This document shows, one piece after another, positions 43,315 to 53,539 of a DNA stretch of 64,000 bases (its first letter is position 1; every line of letters begins with the position of its first letter). The DNA lies in assembly GCF_003860345.1 (NCBI RefSeq), contig NZ_CP034179.1:992001-1056000 (forward strand). Direction: 5' to 3'. The notes below the pieces were generated by a model, which ran no database searches, was not told where the DNA came from, and was given only the letters and a program-made list of their open reading frames with translations. Source of the stretch: Caenibius tardaugens NBRC 16725. Its GTDB lineage: Bacteria > Pseudomonadota > Alphaproteobacteria > Sphingomonadales > Sphingomonadaceae. The position numbers were made by a program, and so were the translations under genes.

Positions 43315-46300
43315 ATGCGATTTCTTTCTTTTATCGTCGTGGTTTGCTGCTTTATACTCGGGCCTACCGATGCAATGGCCCAGTCAAATGGCAATTTCCC
43401 GCCACCTGACGTCCGTGCGGCCACCGACGAAGAAAAGCTCAAGCTAAACGCATCATTGCGCACGATCATGCTGCATCAGTCTACCGGCTTGCATGATGCT
43501 GTAGTTAAAAAGATTGAGGAAATAGAGCCTCTATTAAACGGCACCTTCGGTGCGACGCACCCTGTCTCTTTGCAAATGGCAGTTTTGAAAGCCGGGAGTC
43601 TGACACACACGCAAAAGTTTTCCGAAGCGGAAAGCATTTTGAGCGTTGCACTACCCGAACTGACACGACGCCTCGGGCCGGAAAGCAGTGCAGTCATCTT
43701 CGCACAATTGGACAGAGGAGAGAATCTTCTCTGGCTCGGACAAATCGATTCCGCTGCGCGCGCGTACGAATATGCGGCTTCGCGAACAGCGAAAAACCCC
43801 TCCTTGCTGCCCGCAGAGCAGACGGATGTGAAAGCCCACCTTGCGCATCTGAAACTGACTCAAGGACGGTTTTCCGAAGCCCATCAGCTTGCCGAGGAGG
43901 TTCTGGCCGCACGCATCACTCAAGAGGGAACGGGCGCAACAGGCGTGGCCCTGGCGCGGGCGCTGGTTTCCCGGTCCCTTGCGGGTCAGGGCCATCTTGA
44001 GGAGGCTCTCACTCTCGCACGCGAGGGCATAGGCATTCACACACGCGAAGATCTGGGGCGAGCGCGGCTGCTTGTCGCGGAAGGGGAAGCTCTGCGGGCG
44101 CTGGGGCGACATCAGGATGCGCAGAAAAGCTTCGGATCGGCTGCAACGATCCTGTTGAAGGTGCGTGGCTGGAATTCGCCTGAAACCCTGCGTGCCGCAA
44201 CGGACATGCGCCTTGAAGAAGTTCGGTTTACCGGCAGCGTCACCCGCTACAACTTTGACCTTCCGGGATCGCCCTTGCTCGCCTGTACCGCACCGGCAGA
44301 TAGCATTCCCGAGGTCTACAAATCCCTGATAGCAGGGGCGACAATCCCTTTCGCGGACGCCAAACTCACTTGCCTGCGCAACGCCCGGACCTTTCTGGTT
44401 CGCACGATGGGCGCTGACAATCCCCTGACCCTGGACGTCAGCGAGTATCTCGGAGACGCTTTGCTGGATGCGGGTGACAGCGATCCAGCAGAGACTGAAA
44501 CCCGCACCCTGTTTCTCGCAAGACAGCGAGTCCATGGCGCGGATCATCCGGCGACGAGGCGAGCCGCAGTGCTCTATGCCCGCGCGCTTATCGATCTTGG
44601 CCGCGACGCTGAAGCGAACGATGTTCTTGCCAGCAATCACACGGAAGGCGTGATTGATATCCATCTGCTGAAAGCCGCGCGGCTTGATGCGGAAGGTCAG
44701 CACGATCATGCGCAGAGCGAATGGGAAGCCGCGTTGCGCAATCTAAAGACCCTGCCCCAGGCAACCATCCCGATAATGGTTCAGACATTGGCCGGCGTAG
44801 TCATCAATCAGGGGCTTCAGGGACATTGCCCCAACGAAGTGAAAGATGCGGTTGTCGGGCTGGCCGACAAGATTGGGGTGGACCCGGACAACAATGAATT
44901 CGGCTTACAGGAATCCAAGGCCGTACTGCTCGCCTGCGAAGGCAAGTGGGAGCAGGCGACCGCGCTTTACCAGATCCTCACAAGGCAGGCGATGCGTGGT
45001 GAACTGGTGTTCCAGGGTCCGGGCAAAGCCATGATACTGGCCCGTCAGGCTATCGTTCTGGCAAGAAACCCCGCATCGCTTGAAGCGGCAAACAAAGCAG
45101 CCTCCGAGGCGGCTTCCATAGCCAGAGAGCGGCGTTTCACACCTGATCGTGATGCAAACGGCGCGCCACTTGGGTTCCGCCGCACGCGCGTTGGCACAGG
45201 GGTCGACCCTTTGGCGCTGGCGTTCGCTTCCCAGGTAGCTGTGAATTGGGCGGACAAGCAATATCACGCGACAAGGACAAAGCAGGATGACCGAACGTGG
45301 ATTATCAATGATGCGTTCAAGGCGGCGCAGGACTATGTCTTGAGTCAGGCGGCGGCATCGCTGCTGCAATCGGCCGCCCGTGCAGCGGCATCGGATCCGC
45401 AGATCATAACGCTGGTCGACCGGCAAATCGCGGCGGCTGCACAGCTTGCCAAAGTGGAGCAGTCCGTCATACGCTCCGCAGGAGCAGCCCAACCAGGCAC
45501 TGTACAGCAAATGGAGGCGCTCCAGGCCGAAGTCGCCGCCCTGAATACGGAACTGCGCACCCGCTATCCCGGCTATATGGCAACGGCCCGGCCTTTCGGT
45601 CTTTCCATTCCGGACTTGCGCGCAAGACTGCGCAACGATGAGGCTATTCTCGTGATCCAGCCTATAGGCATGGATGTTTACAGCTTTGCAATTTCCCCCA
45701 AATCGGAGGCGTGGAACAAGGCGACTTTAGGACGGCGTGAAATGGACCATCTGGTCACCGTGATCCGGTGTCATATCGACCGCCAAAATTGTCCGATAGC
45801 GCTCGCAGACGAAAACCTGTTCGATCCCGCAGCGGCAAACCGGCTTTACCGCGAATTGATTGCCCCGGTTGCCGATGGTTTCGGGCAGGCACGAACCCTT
45901 TATACCGTGACCGGCGGAAGTCTCGGGCAAATTCCCCTCGGCATTCTCGTGGCCGATTACGAAACTGGCAAACCCGTTTCCGATGAACTTGCCGATCTGT
46001 CATCCCTTGATTGGTTCGCTGATCATTACGCTTTGGCCACTCTGCCTTCGATTTCCAGCCTCCGCGCATTTGACAAGCGCGCCTCATCCGCCACGCTCGG
46101 GTTTGCGGGTATTGGCGATCCGGTACTGGGGCCTCCGTTGGAAGACCTGCGTGGCGGGACAGTCCCATCGCTGTCTTCACCGAACGGACCACAAGGTCTT
46201 GCCAAAGCCGATGATATTCGAAAACTGCATTCCTTGCCCGGAACCCGACGCGAACTGACCGCAATTGCCACAAATCTCGCAGCGACGGGTAGTGAACTGC

Positions 46301-46857
46301 TGATGGGGGCGCAGGCACGCGAGTCTGCTATCAAAAGCTGGCCGCATCTCTCCCGCGCAAGAATCCTTGCCTTCGCTACACACGCCATGTTGCCCAACGA
46401 ATTGGGAGGCATGGCAGAGCCCGGCCTGATCCTCACACCGCCGCCCCGGGAAACAGCGGCCGATGACGGGTATCTCTCTGCATCGGAGATCATGCAGATC
46501 AAATTGAATGCGGAATGGGTCGTGCTCTCGGCATGCAATACTGCGGGACCAGATGGCAGTGGAGAAAGCCTTTCGGGACTGGCGCGGGCATTTCTCTTCG
46601 CCGGTGCCCGTTCGCTTCTCGTCAGCCACTGGCCGGTCGACGACAAGGCCGGTGCGGCGATCACCAGTGAAACATTCCGGATCATGACGGCAAGACCCGA
46701 TATTGTACGCGCCGAAGCGTTTCAGTTGGCGCAGAAGGCTATGCGAAGCGGCAATTCCGTGCTCGGGGGCCGGATAGATGGCTGGACACGCGAATGGACT
46801 GACCCCTGGATCTGGGCGCCTTTCAGTCTCGTTGAGTCGGGTGATGTTGAAAAATGA
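43315..46857 (+). CDS. Exported TPR-CHAT protein (caspase-like peptidase domain)
   Basis: 1180 residues. N-terminal signal peptide ('MRFLSFIVVVCCFILGPTDAMA'-like, cleaved about 22-24), then a long helical region with TPR-like repeats (about 30-760, e.g. 'LARALVSRSLAGQGHLEEAL', 'AESILSVALPELTRRLG'), and a C-terminal CHAT domain about 830-1175. The catalytic pair is H1023 ('FATHAMLPNEL') and C1074 ('VLSACNTAGPDGSGESLSGL'), both intact. CHAT proteases are caspase/separase-related; in bacteria they are found with TPR arms that bind targets, as in type III-E CRISPR and other defence systems, but here a signal peptide puts the protein in the periplasm or outside. Substrate unknown. Confidence 0.88.
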   Translation: MRFLSFIVVVCCFILGPTDAMAQSNGNFPPPDVRAATDEEKLKLNASLRTIMLHQSTGLHDAVVKKIEEIEPLLNGTFGATHPVSLQMAVLKAGSLTHTQKFSEAESILSVALPELTRRLGPESSAVIFAQLDRGENLLWLGQIDSAARAYEYAASRTAKNPSLLPAEQTDVKAHLAHLKLTQGRFSEAHQLAEEVLAARITQEGTGATGVALARALVSRSLAGQGHLEEALTLAREGIGIHTREDLGRARLLVAEGEALRALGRHQDAQKSFGSAATILLKVRGWNSPETLRAATDMRLEEVRFTGSVTRYNFDLPGSPLLACTAPADSIPEVYKSLIAGATIPFADAKLTCLRNARTFLVRTMGADNPLTLDVSEYLGDALLDAGDSDPAETETRTLFLARQRVHGADHPATRRAAVLYARALIDLGRDAEANDVLASNHTEGVIDIHLLKAARLDAEGQHDHAQSEWEAALRNLKTLPQATIPIMVQTLAGVVINQGLQGHCPNEVKDAVVGLADKIGVDPDNNEFGLQESKAVLLACEGKWEQATALYQILTRQAMRGELVFQGPGKAMILARQAIVLARNPASLEAANKAASEAASIARERRFTPDRDANGAPLGFRRTRVGTGVDPLALAFASQVAVNWADKQYHATRTKQDDRTWIINDAFKAAQDYVLSQAAASLLQSAARAAASDPQIITLVDRQIAAAAQLAKVEQSVIRSAGAAQPGTVQQMEALQAEVAALNTELRTRYPGYMATARPFGLSIPDLRARLRNDEAILVIQPIGMDVYSFAISPKSEAWNKATLGRREMDHLVTVIRCHIDRQNCPIALADENLFDPAAANRLYRELIAPVADGFGQARTLYTVTGGSLGQIPLGILVADYETGKPVSDELADLSSLDWFADHYALATLPSISSLRAFDKRASSATLGFAGIGDPVLGPPLEDLRGGTVPSLSSPNGPQGLAKADDIRKLHSLPGTRRELTAIATNLAATGSELLMGAQARESAIKSWPHLSRARILAFATHAMLPNELGGMAEPGLILTPPPRETAADDGYLSASEIMQIKLNAEWVVLSACNTAGPDGSGESLSGLARAFLFAGARSLLVSHWPVDDKAGAAITSETFRIMTARPDIVRAEAFQLAQKAMRSGNSVLGGRIDGWTREWTDPWIWAPFSLVESGDVEK

Positions 46858-46951
46858 CGGAACAGTCAGAGCGGCATGGCAGCGCATAGGCGCAAGGATT
46901 GCCGGGACTAAACCTAGATACTGACATCTTCCCAACAGCACTTTGACGCCG

Positions 46952-48145
46952 TCATCGGGCCACCCGGGACAGCTTGTCAACCGACGGACGACATCCAACG
47001 AGCATCAAGATCAGTGCCATGGCGAACGCCATTATTGCAATGGATGCAAGAGCCCACCGACTACCTCCTGCGCCATTGATGGGTTCCAATAGGAACTGGG
47101 TTATAAAAGGACTTCCAAACACGGCCCCCTTAATCAAACCCACATTTCGAGCACGATAGATTTCACGGGACGTTGCCAGAGCGTATGATGACAAGTTCGG
47201 CATTAACACGCCGATCGCCGCCCCCTCCAACGCAAGACCCAGCATAATAACGCCTGCAGAGTTAGAAAGAGCCATGGCCAAAAGGCCCGCACCCGATGCC
47301 AGGCCGCTCAAAACAAAAGCCCACCTTTGATCGAGATATCTTCTTATTGTTCCGAAGAAAAACGCACTTACTCCGACCAGCGCCGCATTGGGAAGTGCGT
47401 ACAATGCCAATTTGGTTGCACTATCGATCCCGACTTCGCGAAGGCGAAATGGCCAGTAAAGGGAAGTGCCGGTAGCCAGGGTACCGACAACAAGTGCCAA
47501 CATCATCCCACTCCAGGGCATATCGTCGAACAAGCCGGCTACTGTGCCATGCTGCTTAGATGATAGCGGCCGCGCAATCTGGAATTGAGGAACGCCCAGG
47601 AAAAGCAGAACAACCATAGGAATGGCAATGACATATATGGAAAACCCGTTTCTCCATCCCGTATCCGAAAGAACGCCTGTCAATGGACTAAGGATGAACA
47701 CCGAAAAAGTGCCTGCAGCTACCGCGTAGCCCAACCATCTGCTCTGCGATTTATCTGGGACGGCTTCCGATATTACCGCAACCATGCAGGTATTTATCGC
47801 ACCGGCCATGCCCCCCATGATAAATCGCGCAAGAATGACATGTCCCAGGTATTCAGCCAAAAGGACGCTGGCGCCTGCAAGACAAAGAATTACAGAGGCA
47901 CCCACCAAAACGGGCCTGTACCCTATGCGGTCGGCGATCAGACCGCCCAGGGGAGACCCCAGCATCATTCCAACCCCCAGGGCAGTGACGACCATCTTAA
48001 TGTAGATGCCGTTAGATCCGTTATGGAAATGATCGCTTATCCCTGGAAGAATAACGGAGATGGTGCCATTAGGGATTGAAGTGAAGATGCCGCAGCAAAG
48101 TATCGCTGCAATCAATATCACCGGCAAAGGGCGCTGATGTGGCAT
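46952..48145 (-). CDS. MFS transporter
   Basis: 397 residues from ATG 48143-48145. Twelve hydrophobic segments; 'GVGMMLGSPLGGLIADRIGY' with the 'G-L-ADRIGYRP' loop 2-3 motif of MFS carriers, and a short positively charged C-terminus. 75 nt downstream of the TauD/AtsK-like dioxygenase on the same strand, so probably co-transcribed and importing that enzyme's substrate. Confidence 0.88.
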   Translation of the reverse strand: MPHQRPLPVILIAAILCCGIFTSIPNGTISVILPGISDHFHNGSNGIYIKMVVTALGVGMMLGSPLGGLIADRIGYRPVLVGASVILCLAGASVLLAEYLGHVILARFIMGGMAGAINTCMVAVISEAVPDKSQSRWLGYAVAAGTFSVFILSPLTGVLSDTGWRNGFSIYVIAIPMVVLLFLGVPQFQIARPLSSKQHGTVAGLFDDMPWSGMMLALVVGTLATGTSLYWPFRLREVGIDSATKLALYALPNAALVGVSAFFFGTIRRYLDQRWAFVLSGLASGAGLLAMALSNSAGVIMLGLALEGAAIGVLMPNLSSYALATSREIYRARNVGLIKGAVFGSPFITQFLLEPINGAGGSRWALASIAIMAFAMALILMLVGCRPSVDKLSRVAR

Positions 48146-48220
48146 CTCTATGCTCTCACATGCGTTTGTTGATGGATACGACCCGATGACAGATCATCAG
48201 TGCAGTCAGCTTTTTACTGC

Positions 48221-49063
48221 TTAATCCAATGCACTTCTGCCGAAAGGCTTTTCCCCAATGACAGTTACGCGCTCGAGATGGCGCGGCTCCGAATAATCAA
48301 CCACACCATAGTGCTGGGTCGAACGATTATCCCAAATCGCAACGGACCCCGGTTCCCAGCGGAAACGGACCTGATACTCGGGGCGCTTGACCTCGTCGTT
48401 CAGGTGTCGAAGCAATTCATTGCTTTCCGCAGCATCCAAACCGACCAAAGAGGTGGTGAACGCGCTGTTCACAAACAGAAGCTTTTCTCCGGTTTCCGGG
48501 TGTATGCGCACGACCGGGTGACGCTGCACCGGATAGGAGCTTCTGAACGCATTTTGCTTGTCAGCAGTATCAAGGTACCAACTGAACAGTTTCAAGCCGT
48601 CGTGGTAAGCGTCCAACTGGTCTATTGTTTTCCTGACATCGCCGGAAAGCCCTTCGTAAACTGCGGCCATGTTTGCCCACAACGTATCACCACCAATGCC
48701 GGGTAATTGATAAGCTTTGAGAATGGAGATTGCCGACGGTCGCTCACGAAAGGTCGTGTCGCTATGCCAGAAATCGGCTGCAGTCTCCCGTTTATGCGAC
48801 ACAATCCCGTCTTTGGATTTGATTTGCAGGATTTCCGGGTGTTCGGGATGGGCCGAAAGGGGATGTGTCTCCAGCTCCCCGAACACGCGCCCGATTGCTA
48901 CGTGCCGCGCGCGATCAAACGCCTGGTCTCGAAGAAACAAGACTTTGTGCGCAAGCAAAGCAGCACGCAGTTCGTTAAGCTCCTCGACTGTTGCATCTGC
49001 CAGGCTGAAGTCCAGCACTTCTGCGCCAATGAACGGTTGAAGCGGCTTTAGCGAAATGGGCAT
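48221..49063 (-). CDS. TauD/AtsK-like Fe(II)/2-oxoglutarate dioxygenase
   Basis: 280 residues from ATG 49061-49063 (the longer frame upstream has no start signal). Iron ligands H100-x-D102 ('FWHSDTTFRERP') and H251 ('IWDNRSTQHYGVVDYSEP'); 'LFLRDQAFDRARHVAIGRVFG' is also typical. Of the family members, the wording around the second His is closest to alkylsulfatase AtsK and taurine dioxygenase, which release sulfite or sulfate from organic sulfonates or sulfate esters; with two sulfatases nearby, a sulfur-ester role is reasonable but unproven. Divergent from the TetR gene at 49276. Confidence 0.88.
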   Translation of the reverse strand: MPISLKPLQPFIGAEVLDFSLADATVEELNELRAALLAHKVLFLRDQAFDRARHVAIGRVFGELETHPLSAHPEHPEILQIKSKDGIVSHKRETAADFWHSDTTFRERPSAISILKAYQLPGIGGDTLWANMAAVYEGLSGDVRKTIDQLDAYHDGLKLFSWYLDTADKQNAFRSSYPVQRHPVVRIHPETGEKLLFVNSAFTTSLVGLDAAESNELLRHLNDEVKRPEYQVRFRWEPGSVAIWDNRSTQHYGVVDYSEPRHLERVTVIGEKPFGRSALD

Positions 49064-49103
49064 GGCTGATCCTGCGATGTTGAAAGACGCAGATTGGCAC
49101 ACC

Positions 49104-49123
49104 ACTTAACTTCTCTCAAGTGA
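49104..49123. promoter_or_regulatory. Weak dyad in the divergent region of dioxygenase and TetR genes
   Basis: CACTT and AAGTG arms with a 10-nt spacer 40 nt before the dioxygenase start codon; short arms, so only a candidate TetR site. Confidence 0.3.
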
Positions 49124-49275
49124 TTTAACTATACCCACCATCGAGCGAGCCTTCGGAGGAAATTTGTTTGCCGTTGAGGCTTGGGGGGAGATAGGTTGAG
49201 TGATAACAGCTGCCATCATTCGCGGCTGGCGTTCAAGTTACGCGTCTGGCCGCCGAAGTTCGTAGTGGAGTTTGC

Positions 49276-49989
49276 ATGAAGAACGTGAGGAGCGCTCGCG
49301 GTAGATACGCCACATCGGAGGTGACCAGGCTCAAGCTGATCGCTTCCGCAGAGGAGGCCGTTGCCCGGCATGGAATTGGGGGGGTGTCAGCACGCGAAGT
49401 GTCCAAAGCGGCCGGCTTGAGCAATACTGCCGCCGTATCCTATCACTTTGGTTCTATGGGGGATTTGCTGAAGCAGGTCCTGGTGACCCGAATGGAGAAA
49501 ATGGATGAAATTCGCGCAAGATTGATTGAAGAAAATGGCACACCCCTCTCTGAGTGCGCCATTCACACGCTCGTAGAGTATATATGCCTTCCCCACGTTA
49601 TATTCGCAAAAACCAATGAAGGACGCACAACATATCAGAGCTTTGTCTGCCAGTATCTCCCGCATATTTACCCCAATGGCTCCCCGTGGAACCTAGGACC
49701 AGAGTCGGCGTCCTCTCCCAATATGAGTAGAATTGCTCTCGAGCTAAAAATCAAAATGCGGGACCTGCCGGATGAGATATTCAACAGAAGAATGTTTAAC
49801 ATTATGGTTCTGTTTTGTAATTTTCTCAGAACTCTACCTCCATCATCGCTCTTCCCACCGGACATAGACGAAGCCTCCACTATGATTGGCGATACGATCG
49901 CCCAGTGCACGGCACTTCTCTGCGCAACTCCCGATGTGCCGGAAGCCCTCCGCTCAATGATTGTGGATGACGCCAATTCCCATATTTGA
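49276..49989 (+). CDS. TetR-family transcriptional regulator
   Basis: 237 residues from ATG 49276. HTH 'LIASAEEAVARHGIGGVSAR' to 'LSNTAAVSYHFGSMGDLLKQ'; the rest is a helical ligand domain ('PSSLFPPDIDEASTMIGDTI') without a closer family match. Divergent from the TauD-MFS pair and upstream of the sulfatase operon (277 nt away, same direction), so it could control either or both. Confidence 0.9.
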   Translation: MKNVRSARGRYATSEVTRLKLIASAEEAVARHGIGGVSAREVSKAAGLSNTAAVSYHFGSMGDLLKQVLVTRMEKMDEIRARLIEENGTPLSECAIHTLVEYICLPHVIFAKTNEGRTTYQSFVCQYLPHIYPNGSPWNLGPESASSPNMSRIALELKIKMRDLPDEIFNRRMFNIMVLFCNFLRTLPPSSLFPPDIDEASTMIGDTIAQCTALLCATPDVPEALRSMIVDDANSHI

Positions 49990-50266
49990 ATGACGTCGAC
50001 ACGAAGTGGCGACGCAGTGGTTGGCGCGATTTGGAAATTCAAGCTGCCCCTAATGGAGTGGCGGCGCGCGACAAACTTGCATCAACAACTACCCTCCTAA
50101 ATTAAATCAATTGACATTTTTTAGCGGTAGTAACACCTCCTCGCGCAACGGCTGCAACGCGGCGTGATTCGTCTCAATGGTTTCGGGGCGTTCGCGAACC
50201 GTGATCTTGTTTGCCGAAGTTCGTGTCAAAAAATAAAACCAATAAGTTTTATAGGGAGTTATATTC
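49990..50266. other. Intergenic stretch upstream of the sulfatase operon
   Basis: No gene seen. It contains the 10-bp palindrome GTTCGCGAAC (50190-50199) about 70 nt before the sulfatase start, a possible operator. Confidence 0.35.
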
Positions 50267-52594
50267 ATGAGCAGCAAGCAAGGTCGGAAGTGGTTGCGGC
50301 AGACGTTTCCCCCGATGCTTGCTGCTGGAGCTGTCGCCTTTGCACTATGCGGCGCAGCACGGGCGGAGGAAGCCGCCGGTTCGCCTGCGGGCATTGCCAA
50401 CACCGCTCAAGTGCCTCAGGTGCAGGCAGGGGCACCCAACGTCGTTCTTGTGCTGCTTGATGATGTCAGTTTCGGGGCCACGTCGACTTTTGGCGGGCCC
50501 GCCATCACCCCTGCACTTGAATCTCTGGCGCGGGATGGTTTGCGGTATAATCGCTTCCACACAACGGCCATTTGTTCGCCAACGCGTGCGTCGCTGCTTT
50601 CCGGGCGCAATGCCCATGCGATCAACATGGGCGCGGTCATGAATGTGGCGGACTCGCGCCCCGGCTATATCGGCATGCAGGCACGGGATGCCAGCACGAT
50701 TGCAGAAATATTGCGGCAGTCGGGCTATCACACGGCCGCGTTCGGGAAATGGCATCAGACGCCCGAATGGGAAGTGTCGCAGGCCGGGCCGTTCGATCGC
50801 TGGCCGACGCGGCAGGGTTTCGAGAAATTCTATGGCTTTATGGGTGGTGAAACCAACCAGTTCGAACCCTCGCTGTTCGATGGCACCACGCGGATCGTGC
50901 GCCCGGCAGGGAATGCCTACCACCTGACCGAGGATCTAGCCGATCAGGCGATTGGGTGGACCCGCGCACAAACCTCGCTGACCCCGGACAAGCCATTTTT
51001 CGTTTACTTCGCGCCGGGGGCGACGCACGCGCCCTTGCAGGTGCCGAAGGACTGGATCGAACGCTATCGCGGGCAATTCGATGGCGGCTGGGACAAGATG
51101 CGCGAACAGATTCTAGCCCGCCAGAAAAAGCTGGGCGTGGTACCGGCCAATACTGTGCTGACGCCCCGGCCAGACGGGATGCCGGAATGGAACAGTCTGA
51201 GCGGGGACGAACAGAAACTGGCCGCGCGGTTGATGGAAACCTATGCAGCCTATCTGGCACATACCGATTTCCAGATCGGCAGGCTGGTGCAGAGTCTCAA
51301 GGAAAGTGGTCAGTACGACAACACCCTGTTTATCTACATTGTCGGCGACAACGGCGGTTCTGCTGAAGGTGGCGCAGCGGGTAGTCTCAACTTCATGGGA
51401 ACGCTGCAGGGCATCCCCGAAAAACAAGCCGACATGCTTGCCCGAATGGACGATATAGGCGACTCTCATTCCTATGCACAGTATTCGGCTGGCTGGGCAT
51501 GGGCGCTAAACAGCCCGTTCCAGTGGATGAAAACCGTTGCTTCGCATCTGGGGGGCACACGCAACCCGATGGTTGTCTCCTGGCCCAAACGGATAACCGA
51601 CAAAGGCGGGGTGCGCAGCCAGTTCGGACATGTGAACGACATTACCCCGACCATCCTCGAAGCGGCCGGACTACCTGCACCTGCGCAGCTCAACGGCATT
51701 GCGCAGCGCAAGATGGATGGCACGAGCCTCGTTTACAGCTTCGCCGATCCGAAAGCGCCGGAACGGCATACCACGCAGTACTTCGAGGTGTTTTCCAACC
51801 GCGCGATTTATCACGATGGATGGATGGCTTCCGCGTTTCACGGCCGCCGCCCCTGGATATTCCAGACCAGCAGCGACGAGACGTCACCCGATGACGATCG
51901 CTGGGAACTGTACGATCTGCGCAAGGATTTCTCGCAGTCCAACGATCTTGCCGCCAAGGAGCCGCAGCGTCTGGAGGCGATGAAGGCGCTGTTCATGGAG
52001 CAGGCGGCGGCAAATCAGGTTTTGCCGTTGAAGGGGCCTGTGCTGGGTTTGCCGGGACTTCCAAACCTTTCGGGCAAACGCACCGAGTTTTCGTTCTATC
52101 CCGGGCTGGTCGGCGTGCCTGAATCGAGCGGTCCGAAAATGGCGAACCGTTCGTGGAGTATCCGGGCGGCGGTCGACGTGCCCCCATCGGGTGCGCGCGG
52201 GGTCATTGCCGCAATCGGTGGTTCCGATGCTGGCTGGTCACTCTATCTCGATGGGGACGGCAAGCCGCGCTTTACCTACAAACTGTTCGATATGAAGACC
52301 GTTGACCTGGCTGCCGGCAATGCCTTGCCAGCCGGAAAGAGCATGCTCGAGGTGGATTTCGATTATGACGGCGGAGGCTACGCGAAGGGTGGCACTTTGA
52401 AGTTCTCACTCAACGGCAAACCGGTTGGAGCCGAACGGTTGCCAATGTCACCGCCCGGATTTTTCTCGATCATCGAAACCTTCGATGTCGGCATCGATAC
52501 CGGTTCGTCCGCAGCGCATTACCCTGACAACGCGGCCGTAGGGTATCCCTTCGAGCATGGTCAGATCGAGCGCGTCGACATCAAACTGCGTTGA
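50267..52594 (+). CDS. Secreted arylsulfatase (type I, formylglycine-dependent)
   Basis: 775 residues from ATG 50267 behind AGGGAG. Signal peptide 1-33 (Arg-rich start, 'ALCGAARA' end). Active-site opening 'NVVLVLLDDVSFGA' with D65 and D66, maturation motif C103-S-P-T-R107 ('AICSPTRASLLSGRN'), then 'GKWHQTPEW' and 'VGDNGGSAEGGAAG' supplying further residues. A C-terminal beta-sandwich extension (about 600-775) matches that of the other sulfatase in this window, so both are the AtsA-like type; the two are related but far from identical. First gene of a sulfatase, SDR, luciferase-like monooxygenase, TonB receptor series. Substrate unknown. Confidence 0.92.
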   Translation: MSSKQGRKWLRQTFPPMLAAGAVAFALCGAARAEEAAGSPAGIANTAQVPQVQAGAPNVVLVLLDDVSFGATSTFGGPAITPALESLARDGLRYNRFHTTAICSPTRASLLSGRNAHAINMGAVMNVADSRPGYIGMQARDASTIAEILRQSGYHTAAFGKWHQTPEWEVSQAGPFDRWPTRQGFEKFYGFMGGETNQFEPSLFDGTTRIVRPAGNAYHLTEDLADQAIGWTRAQTSLTPDKPFFVYFAPGATHAPLQVPKDWIERYRGQFDGGWDKMREQILARQKKLGVVPANTVLTPRPDGMPEWNSLSGDEQKLAARLMETYAAYLAHTDFQIGRLVQSLKESGQYDNTLFIYIVGDNGGSAEGGAAGSLNFMGTLQGIPEKQADMLARMDDIGDSHSYAQYSAGWAWALNSPFQWMKTVASHLGGTRNPMVVSWPKRITDKGGVRSQFGHVNDITPTILEAAGLPAPAQLNGIAQRKMDGTSLVYSFADPKAPERHTTQYFEVFSNRAIYHDGWMASAFHGRRPWIFQTSSDETSPDDDRWELYDLRKDFSQSNDLAAKEPQRLEAMKALFMEQAAANQVLPLKGPVLGLPGLPNLSGKRTEFSFYPGLVGVPESSGPKMANRSWSIRAAVDVPPSGARGVIAAIGGSDAGWSLYLDGDGKPRFTYKLFDMKTVDLAAGNALPAGKSMLEVDFDYDGGGYAKGGTLKFSLNGKPVGAERLPMSPPGFFSIIETFDVGIDTGSSAAHYPDNAAVGYPFEHGQIERVDIKLR

Positions 52595-52680
52595 ACAACA
52601 ATAGTTTGCACGAGAGAGAGTCCTGCCAGCCTGTCGCTGCGCTGGGCGACGCTCCCGTGCCTTCAATACAAGAGTGACAC

Positions 52681-53493
52681 ATGAACAGATCAGAACAGGT
52701 AGCGGTGATTACCGGAGCAGCCAGCGGGATTGGCAGCGGGTTGGCGCGGGCTGCGTTGGCGCGCGGGATGCGGGTGGTGCTGGCCGATATCGATGAAGCG
52801 GCTTTACAGACCTTTGCCGCCACGCTTGATGGCCCGGTGTCGTCATGCACGGTCGATGTGCGTGATCCAGCCTCTGTCGAGGCGCTGGCCGACCATGCCT
52901 ACGCCGCGTTTGGGCAGGTTGACCTGCTGTTCAACAATGCCGGTGTGCTGATCGGCGGAAAAAGCTGGGATATCCCGGCTGACAAATGGGCATGGCAATT
53001 GCAGGTCAATGTCCTGGGCGTGGTTCACGGCATTGCCAGTTTCGTCCCTCGGATGATTGCCGCAGGTCGCCCGGCCCGGGTAATCAACACCGGTTCGATG
53101 GCGAGCTTTATCGCCGCACCCTACATGGGTCCCTATTCGGCCAGCAAGTTTGCGGTTCTGGCAATCAGCGAAACGCTGGCGCTGGAACTGCAAGGCGAAC
53201 AGGCCCCGGTCAGCGTATCGGTGCTGTGCCCCGGCCCGGTCCAGACGGACATCTTCCGCGAAACCGTGACCATGCAGGACGACACCACCAGCGACAGGAC
53301 CGTCGGCATGATGCGGGACATTACCGTCAATCAGGGGATCACGCCTGACGAACTTGCCGCGCGTGCCTTTGCCGGGATCGACGAAGGGCAGTTCTGGATC
53401 ATCCCGCAGCCCGATCCGCTCGACACGCTGTACCGCCAACGGGCCGAAGCCATGCTCGAACGCCGCAACCCCGGCATCGCCATGCCGGGCTGA
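52681..53493 (+). CDS. Short-chain dehydrogenase/reductase
   Basis: 270 residues, 86 nt after the sulfatase. Cofactor motif 'TGAASGIG' (11-18), 'NNAG' (85-88), catalytic S139, Y152 and K156 ('YSASK'), and 'DIDEAALQTF' suggesting NAD(H) preference from the Asp in the second strand loop. Oxidises an alcohol or reduces a ketone. Placed to act on the alcohol released by the sulfatase. Classical SDR length and layout. Confidence 0.92.
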   Translation: MNRSEQVAVITGAASGIGSGLARAALARGMRVVLADIDEAALQTFAATLDGPVSSCTVDVRDPASVEALADHAYAAFGQVDLLFNNAGVLIGGKSWDIPADKWAWQLQVNVLGVVHGIASFVPRMIAAGRPARVINTGSMASFIAAPYMGPYSASKFAVLAISETLALELQGEQAPVSVSVLCPGPVQTDIFRETVTMQDDTTSDRTVGMMRDITVNQGITPDELAARAFAGIDEGQFWIIPQPDPLDTLYRQRAEAMLERRNPGIAMPG

Positions 53494-53539
53494 AACGGGG
53501 CCGTTCCAGCGCCTACCGACCTATTTGATTGAGAGACTT

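Noticed and set aside
43315-46857. CRISPR-associated (type III-E) CHAT protease
   Set aside because: No Cas genes or repeats are nearby and the protein starts with a signal peptide.
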